Assembly (NCBI RefSeq): GCF_000761445.1
Contig: NZ_KN196470.1
Location: 2,374,347 to 2,438,346 of the forward strand
Direction of reading: 5' to 3'
Source of the DNA: Oleiagrimonas soli
GTDB lineage: Bacteria; Pseudomonadota; Gammaproteobacteria; Xanthomonadales; Rhodanobacteraceae
Length of the DNA stretch: 64,000 bases
In this document: positions 20,928 to 28,605 of the stretch, piece after piece
Numbering within the stretch: position 1 is the first letter of the stretch
How the letters are laid out: the number at the start of each line of letters is the position of its first letter
Notes under the pieces: model-generated
What the model saw: the letters and a program-made list of their open reading frames with translations, nothing else
What the model was told of the DNA's origin: nothing
Databases searched by the model: none
Position numbers and translations under genes: made by a program

Positions 20928-21199
20928 GTCACGAAGAAGCCTTCCAGGTCGCCGTTCTCGTTGTAGGCCACCATCTGCGCGAAACGATAGCCCTTGGCGG
21001 CGTACTCGGCCTCCGACTTGGTCAGCTTGCGCGCCATGTGGTTCTTGCGCATGCCGAACGTGGCGTCGACGAACACCGTGACGGTACGCGGCTGGTCGCC
21101 CGAAGTGGCATGCGCAAAAGCGCCGCTGGCGACCAGCGAACCGCCGACCAGGCACATGGTGAGAACGATCAGGACGGCGATGGACAATCTCGATTTCAT
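20912..21199 (-). CDS. Small secreted hypothetical protein
   Basis: A 95-residue protein with a clear signal peptide (SIAVLIVLTMCLVGGSLVASGAFAHA, cleavage near residue 30). The ~65-residue mature part has the pattern RTVTVFVDATFGMRKNHMARKLTKSEAEYAAKGYRFAQMVAYNENGDLEGFFVTYVRD, which looks like a small alpha/beta fold. A GGAG box lies upstream of the ATG. It overlaps the end of the decayed gene on the other strand by about 16 bases. Divergent from the RnfB-like gene. Function unknown. Confidence 0.72.
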   Translation of the reverse strand: MKSRLSIAVLIVLTMCLVGGSLVASGAFAHATSGDQPRTVTVFVDATFGMRKNHMARKLTKSEAEYAAKGYRFAQMVAYNENGDLEGFFVTYVRD

Positions 21200-21251
21200 G
21201 CTCGTGCTCCGTTGCGCGACAATGCACCGATGCTAACGGACCGGTGCCCGC

Positions 21252-21905
21252 GTGACTGACGATTCCATGAACCTCGCCGACCGCATCGATGCCCTGCTGC
21301 CACAGACGCAGTGCGAGCAGTGCGGCTACCACGGCTGCCGCCCCTACGCCGAGGCCATCGTCGCGGGCGAAGCCGAGATCAATCAGTGCCCGCCCGGCGG
21401 ACGTGCCGGCATCGACAAGCTCGCCTCGCTGCTGGGGCGTGCGGCCCTTCCGCTCGACCCCGCCCACGGCGTCGAGAAACCGCGCACGCTGGCGCGGGTG
21501 ATCGAAGCCGACTGCATCGGCTGCACCAAGTGCATTCAGGTCTGCCCGGTCGACGCCATCCTCGGTGCCAGCAAGCAGATGCATACGGTGATCGCCGACC
21601 GCTGCACCGGCTGCGAACTGTGCGTGCCGGCCTGCCCGGTCGACTGCATCGCGCTGGACCCGATGCCGCTGGCGCAGATCGACGCGGCCCACGCCGACGC
21701 CGCGCGCGAACACTTCCGCCAGCGTGAAGCGCGCCTGGCGCGAGACCGCCGCGAACGCGAAGCCCAGCTCGCCGCGCGCAAGGCCGCCATGCACGCTCCT
21801 GCCGCGCCCGACACCGGCGACGACGGCATCCGCAAGAGCATCACCCGCAGCGCGGTGCAGGAAGCCATCGCCCGCGCCAAGGCCAAGCGACGCGACCCGC
21901 GCTAG
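21252..21905 (+). CDS. rnfB: RnfB-family ferredoxin
   Basis: A 217-residue iron-sulfur protein of the RnfB family. The Fe-S (DUF) motif near the N-terminus has Cys21, Cys24, Cys29 and Cys46 (CEQCGYHGC...CPPGG). It is followed by two 4Fe-4S ferredoxin motifs: Cys88/91/94/98 and Cys118/121/124/128. A charged helical tail (about 140-217) ends the protein. The N-terminal membrane helix of true RnfB is absent, and no rnfA/C/D/G/E genes are in the window. It is therefore the stand-alone type found in beta- and gammaproteobacteria, with unknown redox partner. Start GTG at 21252; ATG at 21267 is an alternative. Confidence 0.87.
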   Translation: MTDDSMNLADRIDALLPQTQCEQCGYHGCRPYAEAIVAGEAEINQCPPGGRAGIDKLASLLGRAALPLDPAHGVEKPRTLARVIEADCIGCTKCIQVCPVDAILGASKQMHTVIADRCTGCELCVPACPVDCIALDPMPLAQIDAAHADAAREHFRQREARLARDRREREAQLAARKAAMHAPAAPDTGDDGIRKSITRSAVQEAIARAKAKRRDPR

Positions 21906-22933
21906 TCGTCGCCCTCGGCATCGACCAGCCCCAGACGCAACAGACTCTGCGCCGTGGCGACGATCGCCTCCTCGCTCGAGCGCGGCGACCAGCCGAGCAG
22001 GCGCCGCGCGCGCTCGTTGCTGGCCCGACGCACCTTGTTGAGATTCGGAACCATCGAACGAACCCGGGCGTTCCGCAGCGCAAGGACCCGCAGCAACCAT
22101 GCCGGCGCCTGCTTCGTGGGCACCCGTTCGGCGGCTGCACCGAGCCGACGGCGCAGCATCGCCGCCACGTCCGCCATCGACAGCGGTTCTCCAGCAACGG
22201 CCAGAAAGCGCTGCCCGGCGGCCTCCGGCGCCAACATGGCACGCACATGGAGATCGGCCACGTCACGCACATCGACCACGCCGAAGAAGATCGGCGGACA
22301 GCGCGCGATCGAACCGTCGAGCATCTGACGCACGATCTGCGTCGATGCAGACAGCCTCCGGTCCAGCACCGGCCCGAAGATGCCCGTCGGGTTGATCACG
22401 GTCAGTTCCGTGTCGCCGGAGGCCTCCGCCATATACGCCCACGCCGCGCGCTCGGCCAGCGCTTTCGACTTGATGTATGCGCCCACGCCGCGTGCGTCGA
22501 CGTCAGTCCAGTCCGACTCATCAAATGGCGCATCCTGTGGCGGATGGCCGTAGCCGATGGCCGCGAACGACGACGTCATGACGACGCGTCGCACGCCGGC
22601 CGCGCAGGCTGCCCGCAGCACGCGCAAGGCGCCCTCGCGCGCTGGCACGATCAACTCGTCTTCGTGTTTCGGATCGCCGGCCGGGAATGGCGAGGCCACG
22701 TGCATCACCACCTCGCAACCCTCGACCGCCGCCGCCCAGTCCGCGTCGCGCTCAAGGTCGGCGCGAACGAACGAAAGCGCATTCGTCTCGCCTGCCGAAA
22801 TCGCCTCACGCACCGTCCGGGCGCGATCCATCGAACGTAGACTGCCGCGCACCTCGTGCCCCGCGGCCAGCAACTGCTGCGCGACATGCATGCCGACGAA
22901 ACCGCCGACCCCGGTCACCAGCACGCGGCTCAT
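21902..22933 (-). CDS. NAD(P)-dependent SDR/dihydroflavonol-reductase-like protein
   Basis: An extended short-chain dehydrogenase of 343 residues. The nucleotide-binding motif TGVGGFVG is at 7-14 and the catalytic Tyr153-x3-Lys157 lies in [11 protein letters not shown], with the active-site Ser around 121-122 (MTSSFAAIG). The segment [10 protein letters not shown] and the C-terminal region are typical of the dihydroflavonol-4-reductase/cinnamoyl-CoA-reductase-like group, which reduces aldehydes or ketones of varied type. ATG at 22933 overlaps the tetR stop (ATGA), so the two are one operon. Its 3' end overlaps the convergent rnfB by four bases. Substrate not predictable. Confidence 0.88.
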   Translation of the reverse strand: MSRVLVTGVGGFVGMHVAQQLLAAGHEVRGSLRSMDRARTVREAISAGETNALSFVRADLERDADWAAAVEGCEVVMHVASPFPAGDPKHEDELIVPAREGALRVLRAACAAGVRRVVMTSSFAAIGYGHPPQDAPFDESDWTDVDARGVGAYIKSKALAERAAWAYMAEASGDTELTVINPTGIFGPVLDRRLSASTQIVRQMLDGSIARCPPIFFGVVDVRDVADLHVRAMLAPEAAGQRFLAVAGEPLSMADVAAMLRRRLGAAAERVPTKQAPAWLLRVLALRNARVRSMVPNLNKVRRASNERARRLLGWSPRSSEEAIVATAQSLLRLGLVDAEGDD

Positions 22934-23532
22934 GCCTGTTTCTCCCGGTGGCGGCTGGGCACGCGCTTCGCACCCGTTCCGCAACACGCGCGGATGCAGA
23001 GGGCGACGGAGGCGAGGAAACGCTCCCGGGTCTGGTCCGGTTCCTTCCAGGTCAGCCCGAACCGGAACAGGACATCCGCCAACTCCGCCGGCGTGCAGGC
23101 CACATCACATTCGACCGACGTCGCCAACGCTTGCGTAAGCTGTGCGCGGAACGCCTGCTTGTAGCCCTCGATGGCCTCGGCCGACAGGCGATGACCGGCT
23201 GTGATGACGTCGAACGAAGCCGGCGTGAAGGTTTCCAGATGCCGACCGAACCACGCGTCCATCGCTGCCAGCAGGCGCGCGCGCACATCGGTATCGGGCA
23301 GGCTCAACGCCGCCTCGACACGTTTCAGCCCCTCTTCGAGATACCGCTGCATCGCGGCGGTGAAGAGGGCCTCCTTGCCTGCAAAATGCTGATACAGGGA
23401 CGGTTTGGAAACGTCCGCCGCTGCCGCAAGCTGCTCCACCGTTGTCTTACGGTAACCGTAATGACCAAAGACGCGGATGGCAGCATCCAGGATGGCCTGT
23501 TGCCGCGGCGTGTGATTTGGAAAATCGGACAT
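22930..23532 (-). CDS. TetR-family transcriptional regulator
   Basis: A 200-residue repressor. The N-terminal helix-turn-helix spans about 12-58 (AILDAAIRVFGHYGYRKTTVEQLAAAADVSKPSLYQHFAGKEAL); the remainder is a helical ligand-binding domain with a cysteine-containing C-terminal segment (CIRACCGTG). I chose the ATG at 23532; a GTG at 23571 would add 13 residues reading through the operator. It is coupled to the downstream SDR gene. The operator overlapping its promoter and start suggests autorepression relieved by a substrate of the SDR enzyme (inference). Confidence 0.88.
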   Translation of the reverse strand: MSDFPNHTPRQQAILDAAIRVFGHYGYRKTTVEQLAAAADVSKPSLYQHFAGKEALFTAAMQRYLEEGLKRVEAALSLPDTDVRARLLAAMDAWFGRHLETFTPASFDVITAGHRLSAEAIEGYKQAFRAQLTQALATSVECDVACTPAELADVLFRFGLTWKEPDQTRERFLASVALCIRACCGTGAKRVPSRHREKQA

Positions 23533-23570
23533 GTTTACCAACTTAACCAAAATAGCTCTTTTGGTAAACA
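23532..23570 (-). promoter_or_regulatory. TetR operator/promoter with nested inverted repeats
   Basis: The outer repeat is TGTTTACCAA (23532-23541) and TTGGTAAACA (23561-23570), perfect 10-bp arms. Nested inside is ACCAAAA-TAGCTC-TTTTGGT. On the minus strand a TTTACC -35 and a TAAGTT -10 are separated by 17 bases, placing transcription start at or next to the ATG. Confidence 0.65.
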
Positions 23571-23666
23571 CCTCGCCACCTCACCGAACAGACCGGTCGC
23601 GCGATCATTGGGCCGCGCGAGCGGGAAGCGTAGAATCGCGGTTTCCCTGAATCACGCACCCTGCCG

Positions 23667-24308
23667 ATGAAGCGAGCCGATGTCGAGGAACTGTTCCGCC
23701 GCCTGCGCGAACTCGATCCCAAGCCCACCACCGAACTCGAATACGACACGCCGTTCCAGTTGCTGATCGCGGTGATCCTGTCGGCGCAGGCCACCGATGT
23801 CGGCGTCAACAAGGCCACGCGCAAGCTGTACCCGAAGGCCGGTACGCCGCAGGCGATCCTGAAACTGGGCGAGGACGGACTGAAGCGCTACATCAACACC
23901 ATCGGCCTGTTCAACGCCAAGGCCAAGAACGTCATCGCCACCTGCCGCATCCTGATCGAGCAGCACGACGGCGAAGTGCCGCGCGACCGCGCGGCGCTGG
24001 AAGCGCTGCCGGGCGTGGGCCGCAAGACCGCCAACGTGGTGCTCAACACCGCCTTCGGCGAACCCACCATCGCTGTCGACACGCACATCTTCCGCGTCTC
24101 CAACCGTACCGGACTCGCACCGGGCAAGACCGTCCACGCGGTCGAGCAGAAGCTGCTCAAGGTGGTGCCGAAGGAGTTCATGCAGGACGCGCACCACTGG
24201 CTGATCCTGCACGGGCGCTACGTGTGCAAGGCGCGCAAGCCGGATTGTCCGCACTGCGTGCTGGCGGACCTGTGCCGCTTCAAGTCAAAAACCAAAGCCG
24301 ACGCCTGA
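23667..24308 (+). CDS. nth: Endonuclease III
   Basis: A base-excision-repair glycosylase/AP lyase acting on oxidised pyrimidines. The 213-residue protein carries the helix-hairpin-helix LPGVGRKTANVV with the catalytic Lys120, then Asp138 in VDTHIFRVSNRTGL. The C-terminal 4Fe-4S motif is Cys187-x6-Cys194-x2-Cys197-x5-Cys203. These positions coincide with those of E. coli Nth. ATG at 23667. It is divergent from tetR and convergent with the porin gene, with a strong terminator between. Confidence 0.97.
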   Translation: MKRADVEELFRRLRELDPKPTTELEYDTPFQLLIAVILSAQATDVGVNKATRKLYPKAGTPQAILKLGEDGLKRYINTIGLFNAKAKNVIATCRILIEQHDGEVPRDRAALEALPGVGRKTANVVLNTAFGEPTIAVDTHIFRVSNRTGLAPGKTVHAVEQKLLKVVPKEFMQDAHHWLILHGRYVCKARKPDCPHCVLADLCRFKSKTKADA

Positions 24309-24313
24309 AAAAG

Positions 24314-24342
24314 GAAACGGCGGGCTGCCTGCCCGCCGTTTC
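24314..24342. terminator. Bidirectional terminator (nth/porin)
   Basis: Perfect 12-bp stem GAAACGGCGGGC / GCCCGCCGTTTC with the five-base loop TGCCT. It is flanked by A-rich (left) and T-rich (right) bases, so it can serve nth on the plus strand. It lies 80 bases beyond the porin stop on the other strand. Confidence 0.8.
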
Positions 24343-24423
24343 TCCGTCCCTGGGAATCTGCTTGGTGCAGGCGTCCTGCCTGCGGGACCATCCTGGCCCT
24401 TCCGTGTTGCAGCTTCGTGAAGC

Positions 24424-25473
24424 TTAGAACTTCACTTCGCCCCACACGCCGATTTCGTCGGTCTTGGTGTTGGCGACGTGGATCGGCAGCGGCGTGGCGG
24501 CGGTGTAGTTGCCCTTCTCGTGCTTGTACACGGCGGCCAGCTTGAAGCCCTTGGTCACCTGGAACTCGACACCGGCGTTGTAGTAGGTGTCCTTCTTGGC
24601 CGAATCCAGATCCTTGCTCAGCTTGGCGTTGTCGTAGCGGGCGAAGGCGGTCACGCCGTCGGCGATGCCGACGCTGGCCCACACCGAGTAGCCGTCGGCC
24701 TTGTCGCTGAGCGGGCTCGTCACGTTGTTCCAGTTCTTGGCGGCGAAGTACTCGCCACCCACACGGAACTTCTCGCTGACATAGGCCACCAGCAGGTCGC
24801 CGCGCGTAGCGGTGTTCTGCGCAGCCATGGTCTGGGTGTCCTTGCCGAGCTTGCCGGAGTAGCCGCCGGCCGCGACCACCAGGCCGTCGATCGGCATGAT
24901 CGCGACGCGACCTTCAAAGTCCACGCTCTTGCTGCGATCCGGATGCTTGTAGCCGCCGCCGTTCACGACCGCCGCCTCATAGCTGAACATGCCGCTCTGG
25001 CCGACCTTGCCGCCCAGGTGCACGCCCCAGTCAGCCGAGTTGCCGAACTTCAGGCGATCGATGAGGGTGTTCTCGACGTAGCGGAAGCCGTACATGTTCT
25101 CGACGAACGGAATCCAGGGCATGTCGGCCGAACCGATGCGCAGCACGGCGGCATCGCTGAACTTGCCCTGCACGTAGGCCTTCTTGACGAACAGGTTGGT
25201 CTCGCCGTCGCTGGCCACGTAGTTGAAGTCGGTGGTCAGGTTGGCCGACCAGATGTCGTCGAACTGATGGCTGACGCTGAGGTAGAAACGCTTGACGTCC
25301 GTGCCGGTACCGGTCTTGTCGGTCTTGCCGGTGTCGCTGTTCTTCTGGTCGATGTGGGTGACATCGAAGTACATCTTGCCGCCGATGGTGGTGTCACCGG
25401 TGGCGGCGTGGGCGGTCACGCTGGCCGCGCTCAGGGCGACGGCGATAGCGGTGGCGACGAGTTTGCAACGCAT
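24424..25473 (-). CDS. Outer-membrane porin, phosphate-selective (OprP/OprO)-like
   Basis: A 349-residue beta-barrel protein. The signal peptide ends at VTAHA (about residue 24). The mature protein has alternating polar/hydrophobic strands (GGKMYFDVTHIDQ, KRFYLSVSHQFDDIWSANLTTDFNYV, YNAGVEFQVTKGFKLAAVYKHEKGNY) and ends in the outer-membrane C-terminal signature with terminal Phe (EIGVWGEVKF). The RFYLSVSHQF and TDFNYV blocks resemble the porin O/P family. A Pho-box-like site 140 bases upstream and the nearby pst operon support a phosphate role. A different small-solute specificity is possible. ATG at 25473. Confidence 0.8.
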   Translation of the reverse strand: MRCKLVATAIAVALSAASVTAHAATGDTTIGGKMYFDVTHIDQKNSDTGKTDKTGTGTDVKRFYLSVSHQFDDIWSANLTTDFNYVASDGETNLFVKKAYVQGKFSDAAVLRIGSADMPWIPFVENMYGFRYVENTLIDRLKFGNSADWGVHLGGKVGQSGMFSYEAAVVNGGGYKHPDRSKSVDFEGRVAIMPIDGLVVAAGGYSGKLGKDTQTMAAQNTATRGDLLVAYVSEKFRVGGEYFAAKNWNNVTSPLSDKADGYSVWASVGIADGVTAFARYDNAKLSKDLDSAKKDTYYNAGVEFQVTKGFKLAAVYKHEKGNYTAATPLPIHVANTKTDEIGVWGEVKF

Positions 25474-25613
25474 GGGAAGGACTCCTTCGTTTGAATCTGC
25501 CGGCGTGCACGGCACGGCGCCGTGCATCCCCTCGGTGAGCATCAACGGTCTTGTTAAATCGCCGTGATGCCGCGCAGCATGACGGCGAAATTTGACCGTT
25601 GTGTTGGCGACAG

Positions 25614-25631
25614 ATGACGAATTGATGACAC
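25614..25631 (-). promoter_or_regulatory. Pho-box-like site upstream of porin
   Basis: On the minus strand: GTGTCAT-CAAT-TCGTCAT, two 7-base repeats separated by 4 A/T-rich bases, against the known PhoB consensus CTGTCAT-N4-CTGTCAT. The differences lie in the first bases of each repeat. It lies 140 bases before the porin start codon. Confidence 0.6.
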
Positions 25632-25741
25632 ACCGACATCGCACGAGCGCCTCCGCCCCGCTGCAAAGGAACTGTCATGTTCCGCTGGCAGGCTCCACGT
25701 ACGCGCCGCGCGCCGCACGCGTGTATCCAAGGAGTTCTTTC

Positions 25742-26236
25742 GTGACCGCTTCCCGCTCGCTCTCTCTTTTCCTCGTCGCATTTCTTTCCCTGTTCTCGGT
25801 GTGCACGACCGTGCACGCGCAGTCGATGCCGAAACCGGCACCGCTGGAAGAGCGCATGTCGCACGCCGAGTTCATGCGCCTGGGCCTGGACAAACTGTCT
25901 CCCGCCCAGCTGAAGGCGCTGAACGTCTGGCTGCAGACGCACGGCGAACGCGGTCCGTCGATGGACGACTACGTCCCGCGCAGCGCGCGCGCCGCCGGCG
26001 ACGACATGGGCGACGCCGACATCCACAGCAGCATCGTCGGTGCCTTCCGCGGCTGGGACGCCTACACCGTGTTCACGCTCGCCAACGGCCAGCACTGGAA
26101 AGTCAGCGAAGACAGCCAGATGACCATGCGCAGCATCGACAACCCGAAAGTCACGCTGCGCAAGGGATTCCTCGGCAGCTGGCTGCTCAGCGTCGACGGT
26201 TCGCGCGAGAGCGTGCGCGTGTCGCGCGTGAAGTAA
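25742..26236 (+). CDS. Secreted hypothetical protein
   Basis: A 164-residue exported protein. The signal peptide ends at TTVHAQ (about residue 28). The mature part has MSHAEFMRLGLDKLSPAQLKALNVWLQTH, an acidic linker, and a small beta domain (GAFRGWDAYTVFTLANGQHWKVSEDSQMTMRSIDNPKVTLRKGFLGSWLLSVDGSRESVRVSRVK) reminiscent of uncharacterised xanthomonad envelope proteins. Start: GTG at 25742 behind AAGGAG. It is divergent from the porin and precedes rnt on the same strand. Function unknown. Confidence 0.78.
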   Translation: MTASRSLSLFLVAFLSLFSVCTTVHAQSMPKPAPLEERMSHAEFMRLGLDKLSPAQLKALNVWLQTHGERGPSMDDYVPRSARAAGDDMGDADIHSSIVGAFRGWDAYTVFTLANGQHWKVSEDSQMTMRSIDNPKVTLRKGFLGSWLLSVDGSRESVRVSRVK

Positions 26237-26289
26237 AGCCCGCCCGCGAAGCGGCCCGGCGCGCTTGACCGGGCTGCTATGCTGCGCCG

Positions 26290-26949
26290 ATGGACAACGC
26301 TCTTTCCCAGCCCGTGACGCGCATGGCCAATCGCTTCCGCGGGTTTCTGCCCGTGGTCGTCGACGTGGAAACCGGCGGTTTCGACTCGCAGCGCGACGCG
26401 CTGCTGGAGATCGCGGTGGCGGTCACGCGCATGGACGGCGACGGCGTGCTGCACTTCGACGCGCCGGTGCTGGCGCGAGTCAAGCCGTTCGAAGGCGCCA
26501 ACCTCGATCCACGCGCGCTGGAAGTGACCGGCATCGATCCGGATCACCCTCTACGCGCCGCCGTGCACGAGCGCGAAGCATTGGACATGGTGTTCAAACC
26601 CGTGCGTGAGGCCGTGCGCGCCAGCGGCTGCCAGCGCGCGGTGCTGGTCGGCCACAACGCCGCCTTCGACCTGAGCTTCCTCAACGCCGCGGTGGCCCGC
26701 TGCAACCACAAGCGCAATCCGTTCCATCCGTTCAGTTGCTTCGACACCGCCACCCTGGGCGGCCTGGCCTACGGACAGACCGTGCTCAGTCGCGCCGTGC
26801 AGGCCGCCGGATTCGAATTCGACGCGCGCGAGGCGCACTCGGCGCTCTATGATGCGGAACGAACGGCACAGTTGTTCTGCACCATCGTCAACCGCTGGAA
26901 GGAACTGCAGGATCTCGAACGCGACCACGTCGGTCTGCCCATCGCCTGA
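26290..26949 (+). CDS. rnt: Ribonuclease T
   Basis: A DEDD-superfamily 3'-5' exoribonuclease that trims tRNA and other stable RNA ends. The 219 residues show exonuclease motif I VVDVETGG (Asp25, Glu27), motif [15 protein letters not shown], and motif III with His and Asp in [13 protein letters not shown]. The [18 protein letters not shown] start and the [24 protein letters not shown] block are typical of RNase T. ATG at 26290 is used. It sits just before fmdB on the same strand. Confidence 0.95.
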   Translation: MDNALSQPVTRMANRFRGFLPVVVDVETGGFDSQRDALLEIAVAVTRMDGDGVLHFDAPVLARVKPFEGANLDPRALEVTGIDPDHPLRAAVHEREALDMVFKPVREAVRASGCQRAVLVGHNAAFDLSFLNAAVARCNHKRNPFHPFSCFDTATLGGLAYGQTVLSRAVQAAGFEFDAREAHSALYDAERTAQLFCTIVNRWKELQDLERDHVGLPIA

Positions 26950-26969
26950 AAAAGCCGCATCCGAAGCCC

Positions 26970-27260
26970 ATGCCCATCTACGAGTACGTCGCATCGACCG
27001 CACAGCATTGCGAACGCTGTCGCTCGGGCTTCGATGTATTGCAGCGTCTGAGCGACGCGCCGCTGCAGCAGTGCCCGGATTGCGGCGCACCCGTGCAGCA
27101 GCGCATCGGCGCGCCCGCCGTGGTCGCCGGCAACAGTCACCGCACCAGCGAAAGCCACCTGGAAAAGCACGGCTTCACGCAGTACCGCAAGGTCGCCAAG
27201 GGCGTGTACGAGAAGACCGCGGGCAAGGGACCGGCGCATATCGCCGACGACGGCAAATAA
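26970..27260 (+). CDS. FmdB-family zinc-ribbon protein
   Basis: A 96-residue small regulatory-type protein. The FmdB opening MPIYEY is followed by a zinc ribbon with CERC (about 14-17) and CPDC (35-38). A basic C-terminal half (SHLEKHGFTQYRKVAKGVYEKTAGKG) follows. Relatives are annotated as putative regulators, but the role is not established. It lies 20 bases after rnt on the same strand and is probably co-transcribed with it. Confidence 0.85.
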   Translation: MPIYEYVASTAQHCERCRSGFDVLQRLSDAPLQQCPDCGAPVQQRIGAPAVVAGNSHRTSESHLEKHGFTQYRKVAKGVYEKTAGKGPAHIADDGK

Positions 27261-27373
27261 GTTGCGACGATGAACCATGCGCGGCAAGCGCACGCAAAAG
27301 CGCAATGAAATCATGTCTATAACCATGAAACATGACATCGTGTCGAAACAACCTTGCCGCTTTGTTTCATGGC

Positions 27374-27399
27374 CTGTCATACAGCTGAAACACTAGACT
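27374..27399 (+). promoter_or_regulatory. Pho box and -10 for pstS
   Basis: CTGTCAT (27374-27380), four bases, then CTGAAAC (27385-27391): the first repeat matches the PhoB consensus fully and the second in four of seven. A TAGACT -10 begins at 27394. This is the class in which PhoB replaces the -35. It lies ~80 bases before the pstS start. Confidence 0.65.
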
Positions 27400-27476
27400 C
27401 ATTTCATTGCAACACGCGTGGCCTACAAAGGCGCCAGGCGGGCAAACGCCTGAGACCGAGAATCCGAGGAGTTACC

Positions 27477-28496
27477 GTGTTCAATTCCATCAAAACGCGC
27501 ATCGCCATCGTCGCTGCCGCTTCCCTGTTCAGCATGGCCGCGGGCGCGACCGACGTCACCGGCGCCGGCTCCAGCTTCGTCTACCCCGTGCTGTCCAAGT
27601 GGTCGGCCACCTACGCCGAGAAGACCGGCAACCACATCAACTATCAGTCCATCGGTTCGGGCGGCGGCATCGCCCAGATCAAGGCCGGCACCGTCGACTT
27701 CGGCGCTTCCGACAAGCCGCTGGACGAGTCCGACCTGAATGCGCACGGCCTGGGCCAGTTCCCGATCGTGGTCGGCGGCATCGTGCCGGCGCTGAACGTG
27801 CCGGGCGTGAAGACCGGCCAGATGGTGCTGGACGGCCCGACCCTGGCCGACATCTTCCTGGGCAAGATCAAGAACTGGAACGACCCGGCCATCGCCAAGC
27901 TGAACCCGGGCGTGAAGCTGCCGTCGATGCGCATCAACGTCGTGCATCGTTCGGACGGTTCGGGCACCTCCTTCAACTTCACCAACTTCCTGTCCAAGGT
28001 CAGCCCGACCTGGAAGAGCGAAGTGGGCGAAGGTACCGCGGTCAAGTGGCCGACGGGTATCGGCGGCAAGGGCAACGAGGGCGTCTCCGCCTACGTCGGC
28101 CAGCTGAAGGGCTCCATCGGTTACGTCGAGTATGCCTACGCGCTGAAGAACCACATCAACTACGCGCTGATGAAGAACGCCGCGGGCAAGACCGTGAAGC
28201 CGGACAGCGAAACCTTCTCGGCCGCCGCCGCGACGGCTGACTGGGCGCACGCCAAGGACTTCCACCTGATCATGACCAACGCTCCGGGCGCCAACGCCTG
28301 GCCGATCACCGCCACCACGTGGGCGATCATGTACAAGAAGCCGAAGAACGCCGCCAACACCAAGGTCGTGTTCGACTTCTTCAAGTGGTCCTACGAGCAC
28401 GGTCAGAAGCAGGCCGAGTCGCTCGACTACGTGCCGCTGCCGGACAGCCTGGTCAAGCGCATCGAGAACTACTGGAACACGCAGTTCTCGAAGTAA
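27477..28496 (+). CDS. pstS: Phosphate ABC transporter periplasmic binding protein
   Basis: Binds inorganic phosphate in the periplasm and delivers it to PstCAB. The 339-residue precursor has a signal peptide (RIAIVAAASLFSMAAG, about 1-23) followed by the PstS hallmark TGAGSSFVYPVLSKW and the phosphate-contacting SIGSGGGIAQIKAGTVDFGASDKPL block. HRSDGSGTSFNFTNFL is also present. Start GTG at 27477 behind a GAGGAG box. First gene of pstS-pstC-pstA-pstB-phoU; a Pho box lies upstream. An intercistronic hairpin after it probably limits read-through to pstC. Confidence 0.96.
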   Translation: MFNSIKTRIAIVAAASLFSMAAGATDVTGAGSSFVYPVLSKWSATYAEKTGNHINYQSIGSGGGIAQIKAGTVDFGASDKPLDESDLNAHGLGQFPIVVGGIVPALNVPGVKTGQMVLDGPTLADIFLGKIKNWNDPAIAKLNPGVKLPSMRINVVHRSDGSGTSFNFTNFLSKVSPTWKSEVGEGTAVKWPTGIGGKGNEGVSAYVGQLKGSIGYVEYAYALKNHINYALMKNAAGKTVKPDSETFSAAAATADWAHAKDFHLIMTNAPGANAWPITATTWAIMYKKPKNAANTKVVFDFFKWSYEHGQKQAESLDYVPLPDSLVKRIENYWNTQFSK

Positions 28497-28541
28497 GCAC
28501 CCCTACTCCGGTATCGTTACGATGATGCCGAGCTAAGCAAG

Positions 28542-28571
28542 GCGACACGCCGGGATCCTCCGGCGTGTCGC
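28542..28571 (+). terminator. pstS-pstC intercistronic hairpin (attenuator)
   Basis: Perfect 12-bp stem GCGACACGCCGG / CCGGCGTGTCGC with loop GATCCT, followed by GTTTTC. Placed between two genes of one operon, it likely causes partial termination and stabilises the pstS message, favouring excess binding protein. Confidence 0.75.
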
Positions 28572-28605
28572 GTTTTCGTCTCACGCAACGCGGAACGCAT
28601 TGCCG

